The notes below the pieces were generated by a model. That model saw only the letters and a list, made by a program, of their open reading frames with translations. It was not told where the DNA came from and ran no database searches. A stretch of DNA of 64,000 bases, taken from NCBI RefSeq assembly GCF_004328645.1, contig NZ_CP031395.1, forward strand, positions 3,311,501 to 3,375,500, written 5' to 3'. Both the position numbers and the translations under genes were made by a program. This document shows, in pieces, positions 9,666 to 19,143 of the stretch; positions within the stretch are counted from its first letter, which is position 1; the number at the start of each line of letters is the position of its first letter. The stretch comes from Hylemonella gracilis (lineage in GTDB: Bacteria; Pseudomonadota; Gammaproteobacteria; Burkholderiales; Burkholderiaceae_C).

Positions 9666-11156
9666 TCACTGCACACGAAACTGCAGTTCCTCGATGGCCC
9701 CTGCCACGGCGATGCCGCCCTCGGCCAGTTGAGCCCGGTTGCGGTCGAGCCGCTTGAGATCGTACAAATAGTTGACCATGAGGCCGTAAGACTGCTGCAG
9801 GCCTTTGGCCGATGGATCACCCAGCCAGTTCAGGCGCTCGACGCGCGCGCCATTGCCCAGATGGAAGCGCGCCACCGGGTCCACCGGCTTGCCTTCGATG
9901 AGCTCGTGCCCCAGGTACTGGGCGGCGCACTGCAGCAGCCAGCGCCGTAGCGGGGAACGTGCGTCGAGCGTCGCCACATGCTCCAGGGCCCGCAGCAGAT
10001 GCGCCGCGGTCGGGGGCTCGAAGCCGGCCGCGCGGCCCAGCTCGATCCGATCTTTCTCGGGCGTGATCGCCAGCAGGCGCTGGGCGTTCTGGCCCAGCCA
10101 CTTGCGCAGGCCTGGAATGGGCGACAGGGTCGAAAAATGCTTGAGACGTGGAAACTCCGAGCTCAGGGTTTCGACCACGCGCTTGATCAACGAATCGCCG
10201 AAGCTCACGCCACGTAAACCGTTCTGTGTGTTGCTGATGGAATAGAAGATGGCCCAGGTCGCCTTGTCCAGGTCGGCCGCGGCGGCCTTTTCATCCAGCA
10301 ACGGCGTGATGCTCTCGGCCATGTGCTCGATCAGCGCGACCTCGACGAAGATCAGCGGCTCATCGGGCAGGCGCGGATGGAAGAAGCCATAGCAGCGGCG
10401 GTCGGAGTCGAGACGGTTTTTCACGTCGTCCCAGCTACGGATGTCGTGCACCGCCTCGTACTTGATGAGTTTTTCCACCAAAGAAGCCGGCGAGTCCCAG
10501 CTGATGCGGCGCAGCTCCAGAAAGCCCACGTCGAACCAGGTGGAGAACATGTATTCCATCTCCACGTCCAGGGCCTGCAGCCGCTTGTCCTGCTTGAGCC
10601 AGGGCTGCATCTCGGCGCGCACGTCCACCAGGAAGCGGATGCCTTCGGGCAGCACGCTGAAGCGCTGCAGCAGGCGCCGGCGCGGCGACACCGTGGCACG
10701 CCGGTACTGCACTTCGGCGGCGGCCTCATCGGGCGTGCCCACGGCGGCGGCGAACTTGGCCTGCGCCGTCTTGATCTTCTCGGGATCAGCCGTGAACATC
10801 TCGCTCATCAGCAGCCACATGTCGCGCCTGCGCTCGATCGTCGCCCGCGTGTAGCTCTGGATCAGCACCTGGGCTCGTCGCCCACCCTCGACCTCGCTGA
10901 TCCGCGGATCGATCGTGTCGCGCAACTCCTCCAGCGTGCGCCGCAGCATACGCGGCGACATGGCCTCGGCCTTGTGGCGCAAGTTGGCCGCCAGGCGATC
11001 ACGCGTGGAGCGTTCGACCTGAGCGTGGTCCCGCGATGCAGGGTCACTGTCCATGCCAGCCCGCGCGTTTCCGCCACCTTTCGATGCCCACCGGTTCGGT
11101 TGGACGATGGGCAGGAGGCGCGTGACTTGGCGGCTGATCCAGCTCGCGGTGTTCAT
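9666..11156 (-). CDS. matA: Malonyl-CoA decarboxylase
   Basis: This 496-residue protein belongs to the malonyl-CoA decarboxylase (MCD, MatA) family and converts malonyl-CoA to acetyl-CoA and CO2. The N-terminal half is helical. The C-terminal catalytic half contains FFHPRLPDEPLIFVEVAL, IFYSISNTQNGLRGVSFGD and ARFHLGNGARVERLNW, which carry the conserved serine and histidine regions. The ATG at 11156 overlaps the TGA of the regulator gene (ATGA), which argues for this start over longer ones. Together with MatB it feeds malonate carbon into acetyl-CoA. Confidence 0.9.
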   Translation of the reverse strand: MNTASWISRQVTRLLPIVQPNRWASKGGGNARAGMDSDPASRDHAQVERSTRDRLAANLRHKAEAMSPRMLRRTLEELRDTIDPRISEVEGGRRAQVLIQSYTRATIERRRDMWLLMSEMFTADPEKIKTAQAKFAAAVGTPDEAAAEVQYRRATVSPRRRLLQRFSVLPEGIRFLVDVRAEMQPWLKQDKRLQALDVEMEYMFSTWFDVGFLELRRISWDSPASLVEKLIKYEAVHDIRSWDDVKNRLDSDRRCYGFFHPRLPDEPLIFVEVALIEHMAESITPLLDEKAAAADLDKATWAIFYSISNTQNGLRGVSFGDSLIKRVVETLSSEFPRLKHFSTLSPIPGLRKWLGQNAQRLLAITPEKDRIELGRAAGFEPPTAAHLLRALEHVATLDARSPLRRWLLQCAAQYLGHELIEGKPVDPVARFHLGNGARVERLNWLGDPSAKGLQQSYGLMVNYLYDLKRLDRNRAQLAEGGIAVAGAIEELQFRVQ

Positions 11157-11818
11157 GCCAACCTCCGGTTCTGCTGGCGAGCCAGCTCGCGCAGCGCCTC
11201 GCGTTGGCGTGTCAGGTGCGTGCGCATGGCGGCCTCGGCGCCCTCGGCGTCGCGCGCCTTGAGCGCGGCGAAAACGGCAAGGTGCTCGCTCAGGCTTTGC
11301 GCCAGCCGGCCCGGCGCGTGCAACTGCTGCAGGCGCGCGAGCTTGAGGATCTTGCGCAGATCGCCAATGACCTGGGCCAGCCAGCGGTTGTCGGCCAAGG
11401 TGATGATGGCCTCGTGAATGGCGTAGTTGATGTCGTAGTAGTCGACGATGCGCTTGCCGCGCGCGGCCTTCTGCAGCCTGTCGTGCAGCACTTCCAGCGC
11501 GGCCAGGTCGGCGTCGCTGGCGCGCAGGGCGGCCTCGTGGGCGCATCGCCCCTCGAGCAAGGCGATGACGGGGAAAATCTCCTCGAGGTCACGTTCGGTG
11601 ACTTCGTTGACGAAGCAGCCGCGACGCGGCTCGTGCCGCACCAGGCCCTCGGCCGTGAGCACCTTGAGCGCCTCGCGCAGCGGCGTGCGCGAAATGGCCA
11701 GCCGCTCGCACAGGGCCACCTCGTCCACGAAACTTCCCGGCGCCAGTGTGCCAGTGAAGATTTCCTGGCGCAGAGTGTCGGCGACCTGTTCGTGCAAGGA
11801 ATTGTGGACGACGCGCAT
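11153..11818 (-). CDS. GntR-family regulator with FCD domain (MatR-like)
   Basis: This 221-residue protein has an N-terminal winged helix (residues about 8-75, with LCERLAISRTPLREALKVLTAEGLV) and a C-terminal FCD ligand-binding domain with the metal-binding histidine pattern (NYAIHEAIITLADN and SEHLAVFAAL). It is the first gene of the malonate operon and overlaps matA by four bases. It probably represses the operon until malonate or malonyl-CoA binds. A palindromic site with TTCGTAATT-type arms lies about 70 bases upstream and is its likely operator. Confidence 0.88.
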   Translation of the reverse strand: MRVVHNSLHEQVADTLRQEIFTGTLAPGSFVDEVALCERLAISRTPLREALKVLTAEGLVRHEPRRGCFVNEVTERDLEEIFPVIALLEGRCAHEAALRASDADLAALEVLHDRLQKAARGKRIVDYYDINYAIHEAIITLADNRWLAQVIGDLRKILKLARLQQLHAPGRLAQSLSEHLAVFAALKARDAEGAEAAMRTHLTRQREALRELARQQNRRLA

Positions 11819-11884
11819 GGAACGGGCCTGATCGGCGAGTGAGGCGACATCCGTCCAGGAGTGAACGGGTAGAGCCCCTGCCTG

Positions 11885-11918
11885 TTCGTAATTTTCTGTA
11901 ATTATGGGTAATTACGAA
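11885..11918. promoter_or_regulatory. Nested palindrome, candidate operator for the GntR/FCD regulator
   Basis: Outer arms TTCGTAATT (11885-11893) and AATTACGAA (11910-11918) form an inverted repeat. Inside it lies a second perfect dyad, GTAATTA-TGGG-TAATTAC (11898-11915). It is AT-rich in GC-rich surroundings and sits between the malonate operon start (11818) and the 3' end of lgt. FCD regulators usually bind short palindromes near their own promoters, so autoregulation is likely; this is inference. Confidence 0.6.
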
Positions 11919-11970
11919 TCCGTGCGAACCCTGAGCTCCACCAGCACAGGGCTCAAACTCCCAGGGAAAA

Positions 11971-12791
11971 TCAGCGTCGCTGGCTCTGGCGTCCGGCCCA
12001 GGCCCACAAGGCCGCGCCCCCGACGATCATGGGCACACAGAGCCACTGGCCCATGCTCATGCCCAGGGCCAGCAGACCCAGGAAATCGTCCGGCTCACGG
12101 AAATACTCCGCGATAAAACGCAACACGCCATAACCAAACAGGAAGGCGCCACTCACCTGCCCGGTCTGGCGCGGCCTGCGCGCATACAACCAGAGCAGCA
12201 CGAACAGCAGCAAGCCTTCGAGCAGGAACTGGTAAAGCTGTGAGGGGTGGCGTGGGAGCAAGGAGCCGCTTTGCGGAAACACCATGGCCCAGGGCAAGTC
12301 AGCGCTGGCCGCGCGCCCCCAGAGCTCGCCGTTGATGAAGTTGCCCAATCGCCCAGCCGCCAGGCCAGTGGGCACACAGGGTGCGATCAAGTCCATCACC
12401 TGCAGCCAGGATCGTCGACGCGAACGCGCGAACCAGACCATGGCCAACAGCACACCGATCAGACCACCATGGAAACTCATGCCACCTTGCCAGACAGCGA
12501 AGATTTCCAGTGGGTGCGCCAGATAGTACGCAGGCTTGTAGAACAGGCAATAGCCGACTCGCCCCCCAGGATGACGCCGAGCACGCCATAAAACAGCACG
12601 TCCTCGACATCACGCGGCAACCAGCCTGCACCGGACTTGCCAGCAGTGCCGACGTAAGCCGGGTGCCGCAAGCGCAGGCGTGCCAAGGTGTAGAACAGGC
12701 CAAAGGCCACGAGGTACATGAGGCCGTACCAATGCACGGCGAGCGGGCCGATCTGCACGGCGATGGGGTCGATTTGGGGTGCGAGCAACAT
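11971..12791 (-). CDS. lgt: Prolipoprotein diacylglyceryl transferase, frame broken at a C6 run
   Basis: Lgt attaches diacylglycerol to the lipobox cysteine of prolipoproteins in the inner membrane and is normally essential in Gram-negative bacteria. The N-terminal part reads [17 protein letters not shown] and [15 protein letters not shown]. The C-terminal part has MSFHGGLIG, the signature [14 protein letters not shown] and [14 protein letters not shown]. The two parts are in different frames, joined at six C (12562-12567). Adding one base gives [20 protein letters not shown], the expected family sequence, for a total of 273 residues. Because the gene should be essential, an assembly error is much more likely than a real mutation. 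Confidence 0.85.
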
Positions 12792-12921
12792 GGGGCTATT
12801 GTCGGCGGATTTGAGCCGTGCCTGCACCCCACGGGATTTGCGCCCCGAGGCCTCAGAAAAAGAGACGGCAACAGGCGGCAGTTAACATGCGGGCCTGTTT
12901 TCCGCCAGGAATCCCCGCCCC

Positions 12922-13458
12922 ATGTTCGTCCTCGACTTCGCCCTCAAGGCCGTGAAACTGCTGCACAGCGAGGAGCGGCCGATGCAAATCGGCTTCGGCT
13001 TCGCGCTGGGCAGCGTCATCGCGCTCACCCCCCTCGGCAGCCCGCACAATCTACTGGTTCTCCTGCTCCTGTGCATCATCAACGTCAGCTTCTCCGCGGG
13101 TCTGCTGGGCATGGTGCTCATGGCCCCGCTGGGCTACCTGCTTGACGGTGTGTTCAACCGCCTGGGCCAGTTGCTGCTGATTGATCTGGACGGGTTGACG
13201 GCCTTCTGGACCGCGTTTTTCAACACGCCGTTTGTCGTGTTCACGCGGCTCAACAACACCGTGGTGCTGGGCTCCCTGGTCGCGTCCCTGGTGCTGCTCG
13301 TCCCCATGGCCTGGCTGGTCGCCTTCGCCGTACGCCGCTATCGCAGCTCCTGGCAGGCCCGCATCCTGCGCTCGCGCTTCTACCGCTGGTTCTCGATGAC
13401 ACGCTTCTACGTTTGGGGTGCCAAGGCTTATGGCTTCGTGTACGGAGGCAGCCGATGA
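12922..13458 (+). CDS. TIGR03546-family membrane protein
   Basis: This 178-residue protein has about four hydrophobic segments (for example NLLVLLLLCIINVSF and VLGSLVASLVLLVPMAWLVAF) and a glycine- and proline-rich start like DUF2062 proteins. It matches the family TIGR03546, of unknown function, usually encoded just before a TIGR03545 protein. The same holds here: its stop overlaps the ATG of the next gene (ATGA at 13455-13458). It is divergent from lgt. Confidence 0.8.
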   Translation: MFVLDFALKAVKLLHSEERPMQIGFGFALGSVIALTPLGSPHNLLVLLLLCIINVSFSAGLLGMVLMAPLGYLLDGVFNRLGQLLLIDLDGLTAFWTAFFNTPFVVFTRLNNTVVLGSLVASLVLLVPMAWLVAFAVRRYRSSWQARILRSRFYRWFSMTRFYVWGAKAYGFVYGGSR

Positions 13459-15362
13459 CATCCGCCACTCCGACACCCCCAACCGCCGGCGCTCCTGCGG
13501 CCGCGCCAAAGAGCGTCCGTTTCTTCCGCTTCTCCGCGCTGCTGCCGTTTGCGCTGATCTCCGCGCTGATCGTCGCAGGCTATCTGCTCTTCTTCGACCG
13601 CATCGTCAAGCGCGGCCTTGAAGCCACCTTCACGGCGATGAACGGCGCCAAGGTGGAGATCGGCAGCTTCGACTTCAGCCTGCTCAACACCTCGGTCAAG
13701 ACCCGGCGCATCCAGTGGACGGACGCCGACGCGCCGATGAAGAACCTCTTCGAGATCGGTGCCACGGACTTCACGCTTCAATCCAGCCCCTTGTCCGTCG
13801 GCAAGCTCGTGGTCACACGCATGGCCATTGAGGATCTGCGTTTCGGCACCGAGCGCACAAGCTCAGGCGCACTGCCGCGCGAGAAGACACCCACCGCCAC
13901 CCCGTCCGCCGGCCCCGAGACCTCGGACGACATGGTCGCCTCCCTCGAAGCCTATGCAAAGGGCATTGATTACAAGGCCATCGCCGACAAAATTGGCCAG
14001 CCCGAGGACATTCCGGCCGTGCGCCTGGGCAAGGAACTGGAAGCGAAGGTCCAGGCACGCGCCGACCAATGGAAGGAACGCCTGCCCGCGATGACCGAGC
14101 TCGGCGATCTGCAGTCGGCCTCCGACGAAATCCAGGCCATTTCGCGGCGCAAGTACAAGCTGCCCGACGATCTGCCGCAGTTGCGCAAGGACTTGGACAC
14201 CTTGAAGGACGCCAGGAAACAGCTGCGGGCCAAACAGGATGTCCTGAAGCAGGCCCGGCAGGCGCTGCAGTCCGATGCCCAGGAGCTGCGCGCCAGCTAT
14301 GCGCAGGTCACCGAGCTGCGCGACGCGAAGCTGAAAGACCTGCTGCTCGACCCCCAGAGCGATATGTTCAGCGCCAGCAAGCTGCTTTCCGCCCTGCTCG
14401 GCGATGCGCTGGTGGACAGCGCACGGCAGTACTTGGGCTACTACGAGAAGTTCAAGGGCTACCTGCCCGAGCAGAAGCAGACCGCCGAGGTGAAGGTCGT
14501 GCAGCAGGCGCGTGCTCGCGGGACGACGGTGGACTTTGTGCGCGCGGGCGCCCTGCCCTCGGTGTACATCGGTCAGATCGACCTGTCGGGATCTTCTGGC
14601 ACTGCCGTGCTGTCAGGCACCGTGCTCAACGCCAGCTCCGATCTGTCGTACAAGCCCCTGCTGCTCAGCATGAACTTCCGCGACCCACGCCGCAACGCGG
14701 ACGTCGCCACCTTGCGTGGTTCAATGTCGGGCGCCAAGGAGGGCCTGAGCGCCAATATCCAGTTGAACATCCATCAGTCGCCGCTGCAAGGTCTGACAAG
14801 GAGCCTGGACAACAAATACCTGGCGGGCATGGATGGCAAGGCCGACCTCCGCGCCACGCTGGACGATGGCCCGCAAGGACTGGCGCTGGCCTTGCGCATC
14901 GAGGGGCGCGACGTCAGCTTGAAGCTGAAGCCAGGCAGTGTGGGGGTGAACTTGGAACGCGTGCTGGGCACAGTGCTGACCCAGATTGATCTGCTGACCC
15001 TGGATCTGGACTACGTCAGAAAAAAGGGAGCGGACGGTCAACTTCGGACCACCACCCACCTGCGCAGCAATCTGGAGCCCATCCTGAACGCGAGGCTGCG
15101 TGCCTACGTGGACGCGGAAATCGCGAAATTCAACCGCGAATTGCGCACCCGCTTCGACGCGGAAGTCGACCAGGCCCTCGCTCCCCTGAAGCAAAAACTC
15201 GACGGCTTCGACCAGAGCGGCACCCTCTCAGCCGCGCTCGGTGACACCGACAAGCTGGACGCGGCCCACACCAAGCTGGAAACCGAGCTGAATCAGAAGC
15301 TCAAAGCCGAGGAAAACCGGTTCAAGTCGAAGGCCAAGGACAAGCTGAAGAGCCTGCTCTGA
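13455..15362 (+). CDS. TIGR03545-family protein, AsmA-like, membrane anchored
   Basis: This 635-residue protein has one N-terminal membrane helix (residues about 27-48) and then a large, probably periplasmic region that begins like AsmA-type proteins (GLEATFTAMNGAKVEIGSFDFSLLN). Residues about 150-310 are rich in charged helices and probably coiled coil, and the C-terminus is again lysine- and glutamate-rich. It matches TIGR03545, function unknown. The ATG overlaps the stop of the TIGR03546 gene, so the two are translationally coupled and probably act as a complex, perhaps in envelope lipid handling given the AsmA resemblance (speculative). Confidence 0.8.
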   Translation: MTSATPTPPTAGAPAAAPKSVRFFRFSALLPFALISALIVAGYLLFFDRIVKRGLEATFTAMNGAKVEIGSFDFSLLNTSVKTRRIQWTDADAPMKNLFEIGATDFTLQSSPLSVGKLVVTRMAIEDLRFGTERTSSGALPREKTPTATPSAGPETSDDMVASLEAYAKGIDYKAIADKIGQPEDIPAVRLGKELEAKVQARADQWKERLPAMTELGDLQSASDEIQAISRRKYKLPDDLPQLRKDLDTLKDARKQLRAKQDVLKQARQALQSDAQELRASYAQVTELRDAKLKDLLLDPQSDMFSASKLLSALLGDALVDSARQYLGYYEKFKGYLPEQKQTAEVKVVQQARARGTTVDFVRAGALPSVYIGQIDLSGSSGTAVLSGTVLNASSDLSYKPLLLSMNFRDPRRNADVATLRGSMSGAKEGLSANIQLNIHQSPLQGLTRSLDNKYLAGMDGKADLRATLDDGPQGLALALRIEGRDVSLKLKPGSVGVNLERVLGTVLTQIDLLTLDLDYVRKKGADGQLRTTTHLRSNLEPILNARLRAYVDAEIAKFNRELRTRFDAEVDQALAPLKQKLDGFDQSGTLSAALGDTDKLDAAHTKLETELNQKLKAEENRFKSKAKDKLKSLL

Positions 15363-15383
15363 ACACAGCAGGCTTCAGTCTCT

Positions 15384-17243
15384 TCAATCGCCCAGCAAGG
15401 ACAGATCGCGCACCGCGCCCTTGTCCGCCGACATGGCCAGCAAGGCATAGGCCTTGAGCGCCGCCGAGACCTTGCGCGGACGCGGCTTGGCGGGCTTCCA
15501 GCCCTTTTGGTCTTGCTCGGCTCGGCGCTTGGCAAGTTCCTCGTCGCTGACCAGCACGTTGATGCCGCGGTTGGGGATGTCGATGCGGATGCGGTCGCCG
15601 TTCTTCACCAGGCCGATCGCGCCACCCGCCGCCGCTTCGGGCGAGCAGTGACCGATGGACAGGCCCGAGGTGCCCCCTGAGAAGCGTCCGTCGGTCAGCA
15701 GGGCGCAAGCCTTGCCCAGGCCCTTGGACTTGATATAGCTCGTGGGATAGAGCATTTCTTGCATGCCAGGGCCGCCCTTGGGGCCTTCGTAGCGCACGAC
15801 GACCACATCACCCGCTTTCACCTGGTCACCCAGGATGTGCTCCACCGCTTCGTCCTGCGACTCGACCACGTGGGCCGGGCCTTCGAAGACCAGCAGGTTG
15901 TCGTCGACACCGGCCGTCTTCACCACGCAACCATTGAGCGCGATGTTGCCGAACAGCACGGCCAGACCGCCTTCCTTCGAGAACGCGTGGTCATAGGCAC
16001 GGATGCAGCCTTCGGCGCGGTCGGTGTCCAGGCTGGGCCAGCGCGTGGACTGGCTGAAAGCCACCTGCGTCGGGATGCCCGCGGGCCCCGCCATGTAGAA
16101 GGTCTTGACGGCTTCAGACGGCTTGCGGGCAATGTCCCATTCGTCGAGCGCATCCTTGAGCGTCTTGCTGTGCACGGTGGGCACGTCGGTATGCAGCTTG
16201 CCGGCGCGGTCCAGCTCGCCCAGGATGGCCATGATGCCGCCCGCGCGGTGCACGTCCTCGATGTGGTACTTGTTGGTGTTGGGCGCGACCTTGCACAATT
16301 GCGGCACGCTGCGCGAGAGGCGGTCGATGTCGTCCATCGTGAAATCGATCTCGGCTTCCTGCGCCACGGCCAGCAGGTGCAGGATGGTGTTGGTCGAACC
16401 GCCCATGGCGATGTCCAGCGTGATCGCGTTCTCGAAGGCCTTGAAGCCCATGGAACGCGGCAGCACGGTCTCGTCGTCCTGCTCGTAATAGCGCTTGCAG
16501 AGTTCCACCACCAGACGGCCGGCGCGCTTGAACAGCTGTTCACGGTCGGCGTGGGTGGCGACCACGGTGCCGTTGCCCGGCAGGGACAGGCCCAGGGCTT
16601 CGGTGAGGCAGTTCATGGAATTGGCGGTGAACATGCCCGAGCAGGAGCCGCAGGTCGGACAGGCGGAGCGCTCCACTTCGGCCAGGTCTGCGTCACTGAC
16701 CTTGTCGTCGGCGGCCATGACCATGGCATCGATCAGGTCCAGCTTCTTGATTTGGATGGTCTGTGTGCCGGGCACCGCGAGGCGCACTTTGCCGGCTTCC
16801 ATCGGCCCGCCCGAGACGAACACCACGGGGATGTTCAGGCGCATGGCGGCCATCAGCATGCCGGGCGTGATCTTGTCGCAGTTGGAAATGCAGACCATCG
16901 CATCGGCGCAGTGCGCGTTGACCATGTATTCCACCGAGTCCGCGATGATGTCGCGGCTGGGCAGCGAATACAGCATGCCATCGTGGCCCATCGCGATGCC
17001 GTCATCGACCGCGATGGTGTTGAATTCCTTGGCCACGCCGCCGGCGGCTTCGATCTCACGCGCGACGAGCTGGCCCAGGTCCTTCAGGTGGACATGGCCG
17101 GGCACGAACTGCGTGAAGCTGTTGACGACGGCGATGATGGGTTTGCTGAAGTCGCCATCCTTCATGCCGGTGGCACGCCAGAGCGAACGGGCGCCGGCCA
17201 TGTTGCGGCCGGCGGTGGATGTCAACGAACGGTATACGGGCAT
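15384..17243 (-). CDS. ilvD: Dihydroxy-acid dehydratase
   Basis: This 619-residue IlvD catalyses the third common step of isoleucine and valine synthesis, dehydrating 2,3-dihydroxy-3-methyl acids to 2-keto acids. Iron-sulfur ligand regions are clear: [19 protein letters not shown] and [19 protein letters not shown]. The start [20 protein letters not shown] is the standard N-terminus, so I use the ATG at 17243 rather than upstream starts. It stands apart from the ilvBHC block at 37-41 kb. A second, different IlvD/Edd-family enzyme lies at 20900. Confidence 0.95.
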   Translation of the reverse strand: MPVYRSLTSTAGRNMAGARSLWRATGMKDGDFSKPIIAVVNSFTQFVPGHVHLKDLGQLVAREIEAAGGVAKEFNTIAVDDGIAMGHDGMLYSLPSRDIIADSVEYMVNAHCADAMVCISNCDKITPGMLMAAMRLNIPVVFVSGGPMEAGKVRLAVPGTQTIQIKKLDLIDAMVMAADDKVSDADLAEVERSACPTCGSCSGMFTANSMNCLTEALGLSLPGNGTVVATHADREQLFKRAGRLVVELCKRYYEQDDETVLPRSMGFKAFENAITLDIAMGGSTNTILHLLAVAQEAEIDFTMDDIDRLSRSVPQLCKVAPNTNKYHIEDVHRAGGIMAILGELDRAGKLHTDVPTVHSKTLKDALDEWDIARKPSEAVKTFYMAGPAGIPTQVAFSQSTRWPSLDTDRAEGCIRAYDHAFSKEGGLAVLFGNIALNGCVVKTAGVDDNLLVFEGPAHVVESQDEAVEHILGDQVKAGDVVVVRYEGPKGGPGMQEMLYPTSYIKSKGLGKACALLTDGRFSGGTSGLSIGHCSPEAAAGGAIGLVKNGDRIRIDIPNRGINVLVSDEELAKRRAEQDQKGWKPAKPRPRKVSAALKAYALLAMSADKGAVRDLSLLGD

Positions 17244-17413
17244 AAAGACTCTGGTATCGAATCGACGATGAATGGGCGGCCAGCACGGACCCTCTGAGGC
17301 AAGACCCATGCTGCCATGCAGCACAAATCCGGCAGGACCCCGGCGCCTCGCGGCCTTAGAATTCCGCCGGCCATTATCCTCTCAACCCCATTCCCACTCA
17401 CTCGAGGAATTCC

Positions 17414-17728
17414 ATGAAACGCATCCTGCCCACCCTGCTCGCCACCACCGCCCTCGCCGCCTTCAGCACCTCCGCCATGGCCGATCTGGCCCTGGCCCAG
17501 TCCAAGAACTGCATGGCCTGCCACCAGGTGGCGGTGAAAGTGGTCGGCCCCGCCTACAAGGACGTGGCCAAGAAGTACGCGGGCGACAAGAACGCCGCCG
17601 CCATGCTGGCCGCCAAGATCATGAAGGGTGGCTCCGGCGTCTGGGGTCCGGTGCCGATGCCGGCCAACCCCCAAGTCAGCGAAGCCGAGGCCAAGAAGCT
17701 GGCAGCCTGGGTGCTGAGCCAGAAGTAA
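17414..17728 (+). CDS. Small class I cytochrome c (c551/c552-like)
   Basis: This 104-residue protein has a signal peptide of about 23 residues, the haem-binding CMACH (Cys33, Cys36, His37) and a distal methionine in WGPVPMPANP (Met82). It should be a periplasmic electron carrier of the c-551/c-552 type. RBS-like AGGAA lies at 17404-17408. It is a single-gene unit followed by a strong hairpin, divergent from ilvD and convergent with dctM. Its redox partner is not encoded nearby. Confidence 0.9.
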   Translation: MKRILPTLLATTALAAFSTSAMADLALAQSKNCMACHQVAVKVVGPAYKDVAKKYAGDKNAAAMLAAKIMKGGSGVWGPVPMPANPQVSEAEAKKLAAWVLSQK

Positions 17729-17755
17729 GCACTGCGGCTCGCCCCCTCTACTCCA

Positions 17756-17780
17756 CAACGCGCCCGTTCCGGGCGCGTTG
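17756..17780 (+). terminator. Strong hairpin after cytochrome c gene
   Basis: CAACGCGCCCG, loop TTC and CGGGCGCGTTG form a perfect 11-bp stem 28 bases after the stop codon. The downstream sequence TCGTTC is only weakly T-rich. It may serve both this gene and the convergent TRAP operon. Confidence 0.7.
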
Positions 17781-17852
17781 TCGTTCCGGCTCGGCGGGTG
17801 CTGAACTGCAGTCCGCGGCCCTGGCTTCAGGCACCCGCCCGGACATGCACCC

Positions 17853-19136
17853 CTAGCCGCCCATCAGGAACCGCGCGGGCCAGATCACCGTCTGGGGGAA
17901 GAGCGTCATGACGAGCAGGATGCCAAACTCGGCCCACATAAAGGGCAGAACCCCCTTGAAGATATCGTCCATCTTCATGCGGCCCACGCCGGCCACGACG
18001 TTCAGCACGGTGCCCACCGGTGGCGTGATCAGGCCGATCGAGTTGTTGATGACGAAGAGCACGCCGAAGTAGATCGGGTCGATGCCGGCGGCCTTGATCA
18101 CCGGCATGAGCACCGGGGTCATGATCAGAATGGTGGGCGTCATGTCCATCGCCGTGCCGACGGCCATGATGAGCAGCATGATGGCGAGCAGCAGCAGCGT
18201 CTGGTTGTCCATGAAAGGCTCAAGCAGCGCAACCAGTTGCTGTGGAATATTGGCCACGGTGATCAACCACGACGACACCATGGCGGCCGCCACCAGGAAC
18301 ATGATCACTGCCGAAGTCTTGGCTGCGTTGACGAAGACCGGCACCAGGGATTTGAGCGACAGCTCGCGGTAGACCACGGTGGCGACGAACAGGGCGTAGA
18401 CAGCGGCGACCACGGCGGACTCGGTTGGCGTGAAGACCCCCATGCGCAGACCAACAATGATGATCAGCGGCAGCATCAACGCCCAGACCGATTCGCGCGC
18501 GGCTTTCCAGACTTCTCCCGTTGACTTCTTCGGCGGGCGCTGCAGCGTGCCCTTGCGGCAGAGCAGCCACCAGGTGAGGGCCAGGCTCAGACCGATCATG
18601 ATGCCGGGAAAGATGCCGGCAATGAAGAGCTTACCGATGGACAGGTTGGCCGACACCCCAAAGATCACGAAGGCGATGCTGGGCGGGATGATCGGGCCGA
18701 TCACGGCAGTGGCCGAAATCAGGCCGCCCGACGTCTGCTTGGAATGACCCGCTGCGGTCATCATGGGCAGGAGCAGTGCCGTGAGGGCCGCCGCGTCGGC
18801 GACTGCCGACCCGGACAGCGAGGACAGCAGGCACCCCGCCAGGATCGTCACATAGCCCAGTCCGCCACGCACATGGCCGACCAGCGCCATCGCGAGATTG
18901 ACGATGCGCCGCGACAAGCCGCCCGTGTTCATGACCTCGCCAGCGAGCATGAAGAAGGGCACGGCCAGCAGCGGAAAACTGTCGGCACCGTTGATGAAGT
19001 TCTGCGCGAGGATCTGCGCGTCGAACATGTCCAGGTGCAGCATCAGGGCGACGCCGCTGGCCAGCAGGGCGAAAGCGATGGGGATGCCCAGCGCCATCGC
19101 GCCAAGCAGGCTCGCGAGAAAAATGAAAATCGTCAT
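17853..19136 (-). CDS. dctM: TRAP transporter large permease (DctM family)
   Basis: This 427-residue inner-membrane protein is built almost wholly of hydrophobic helices and has DctM motifs such as IPIAFALLASGVALMLH, NGADSFPLLAVPFFMLAGEVMNTGG and the C-terminal IGLITPPVGTVLNVVAGVG. It forms the sodium-driven translocation subunit of a TRAP system. It is the last gene of the operon that starts with dctP at 23691. The substrate is likely a sugar acid, judging by the dehydratase in the operon. Confidence 0.93.
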   Translation of the reverse strand: MTIFIFLASLLGAMALGIPIAFALLASGVALMLHLDMFDAQILAQNFINGADSFPLLAVPFFMLAGEVMNTGGLSRRIVNLAMALVGHVRGGLGYVTILAGCLLSSLSGSAVADAAALTALLLPMMTAAGHSKQTSGGLISATAVIGPIIPPSIAFVIFGVSANLSIGKLFIAGIFPGIMIGLSLALTWWLLCRKGTLQRPPKKSTGEVWKAARESVWALMLPLIIIVGLRMGVFTPTESAVVAAVYALFVATVVYRELSLKSLVPVFVNAAKTSAVIMFLVAAAMVSSWLITVANIPQQLVALLEPFMDNQTLLLLAIMLLIMAVGTAMDMTPTILIMTPVLMPVIKAAGIDPIYFGVLFVINNSIGLITPPVGTVLNVVAGVGRMKMDDIFKGVLPFMWAEFGILLVMTLFPQTVIWPARFLMGG

Positions 19137-19143
19137 ATTGTTT

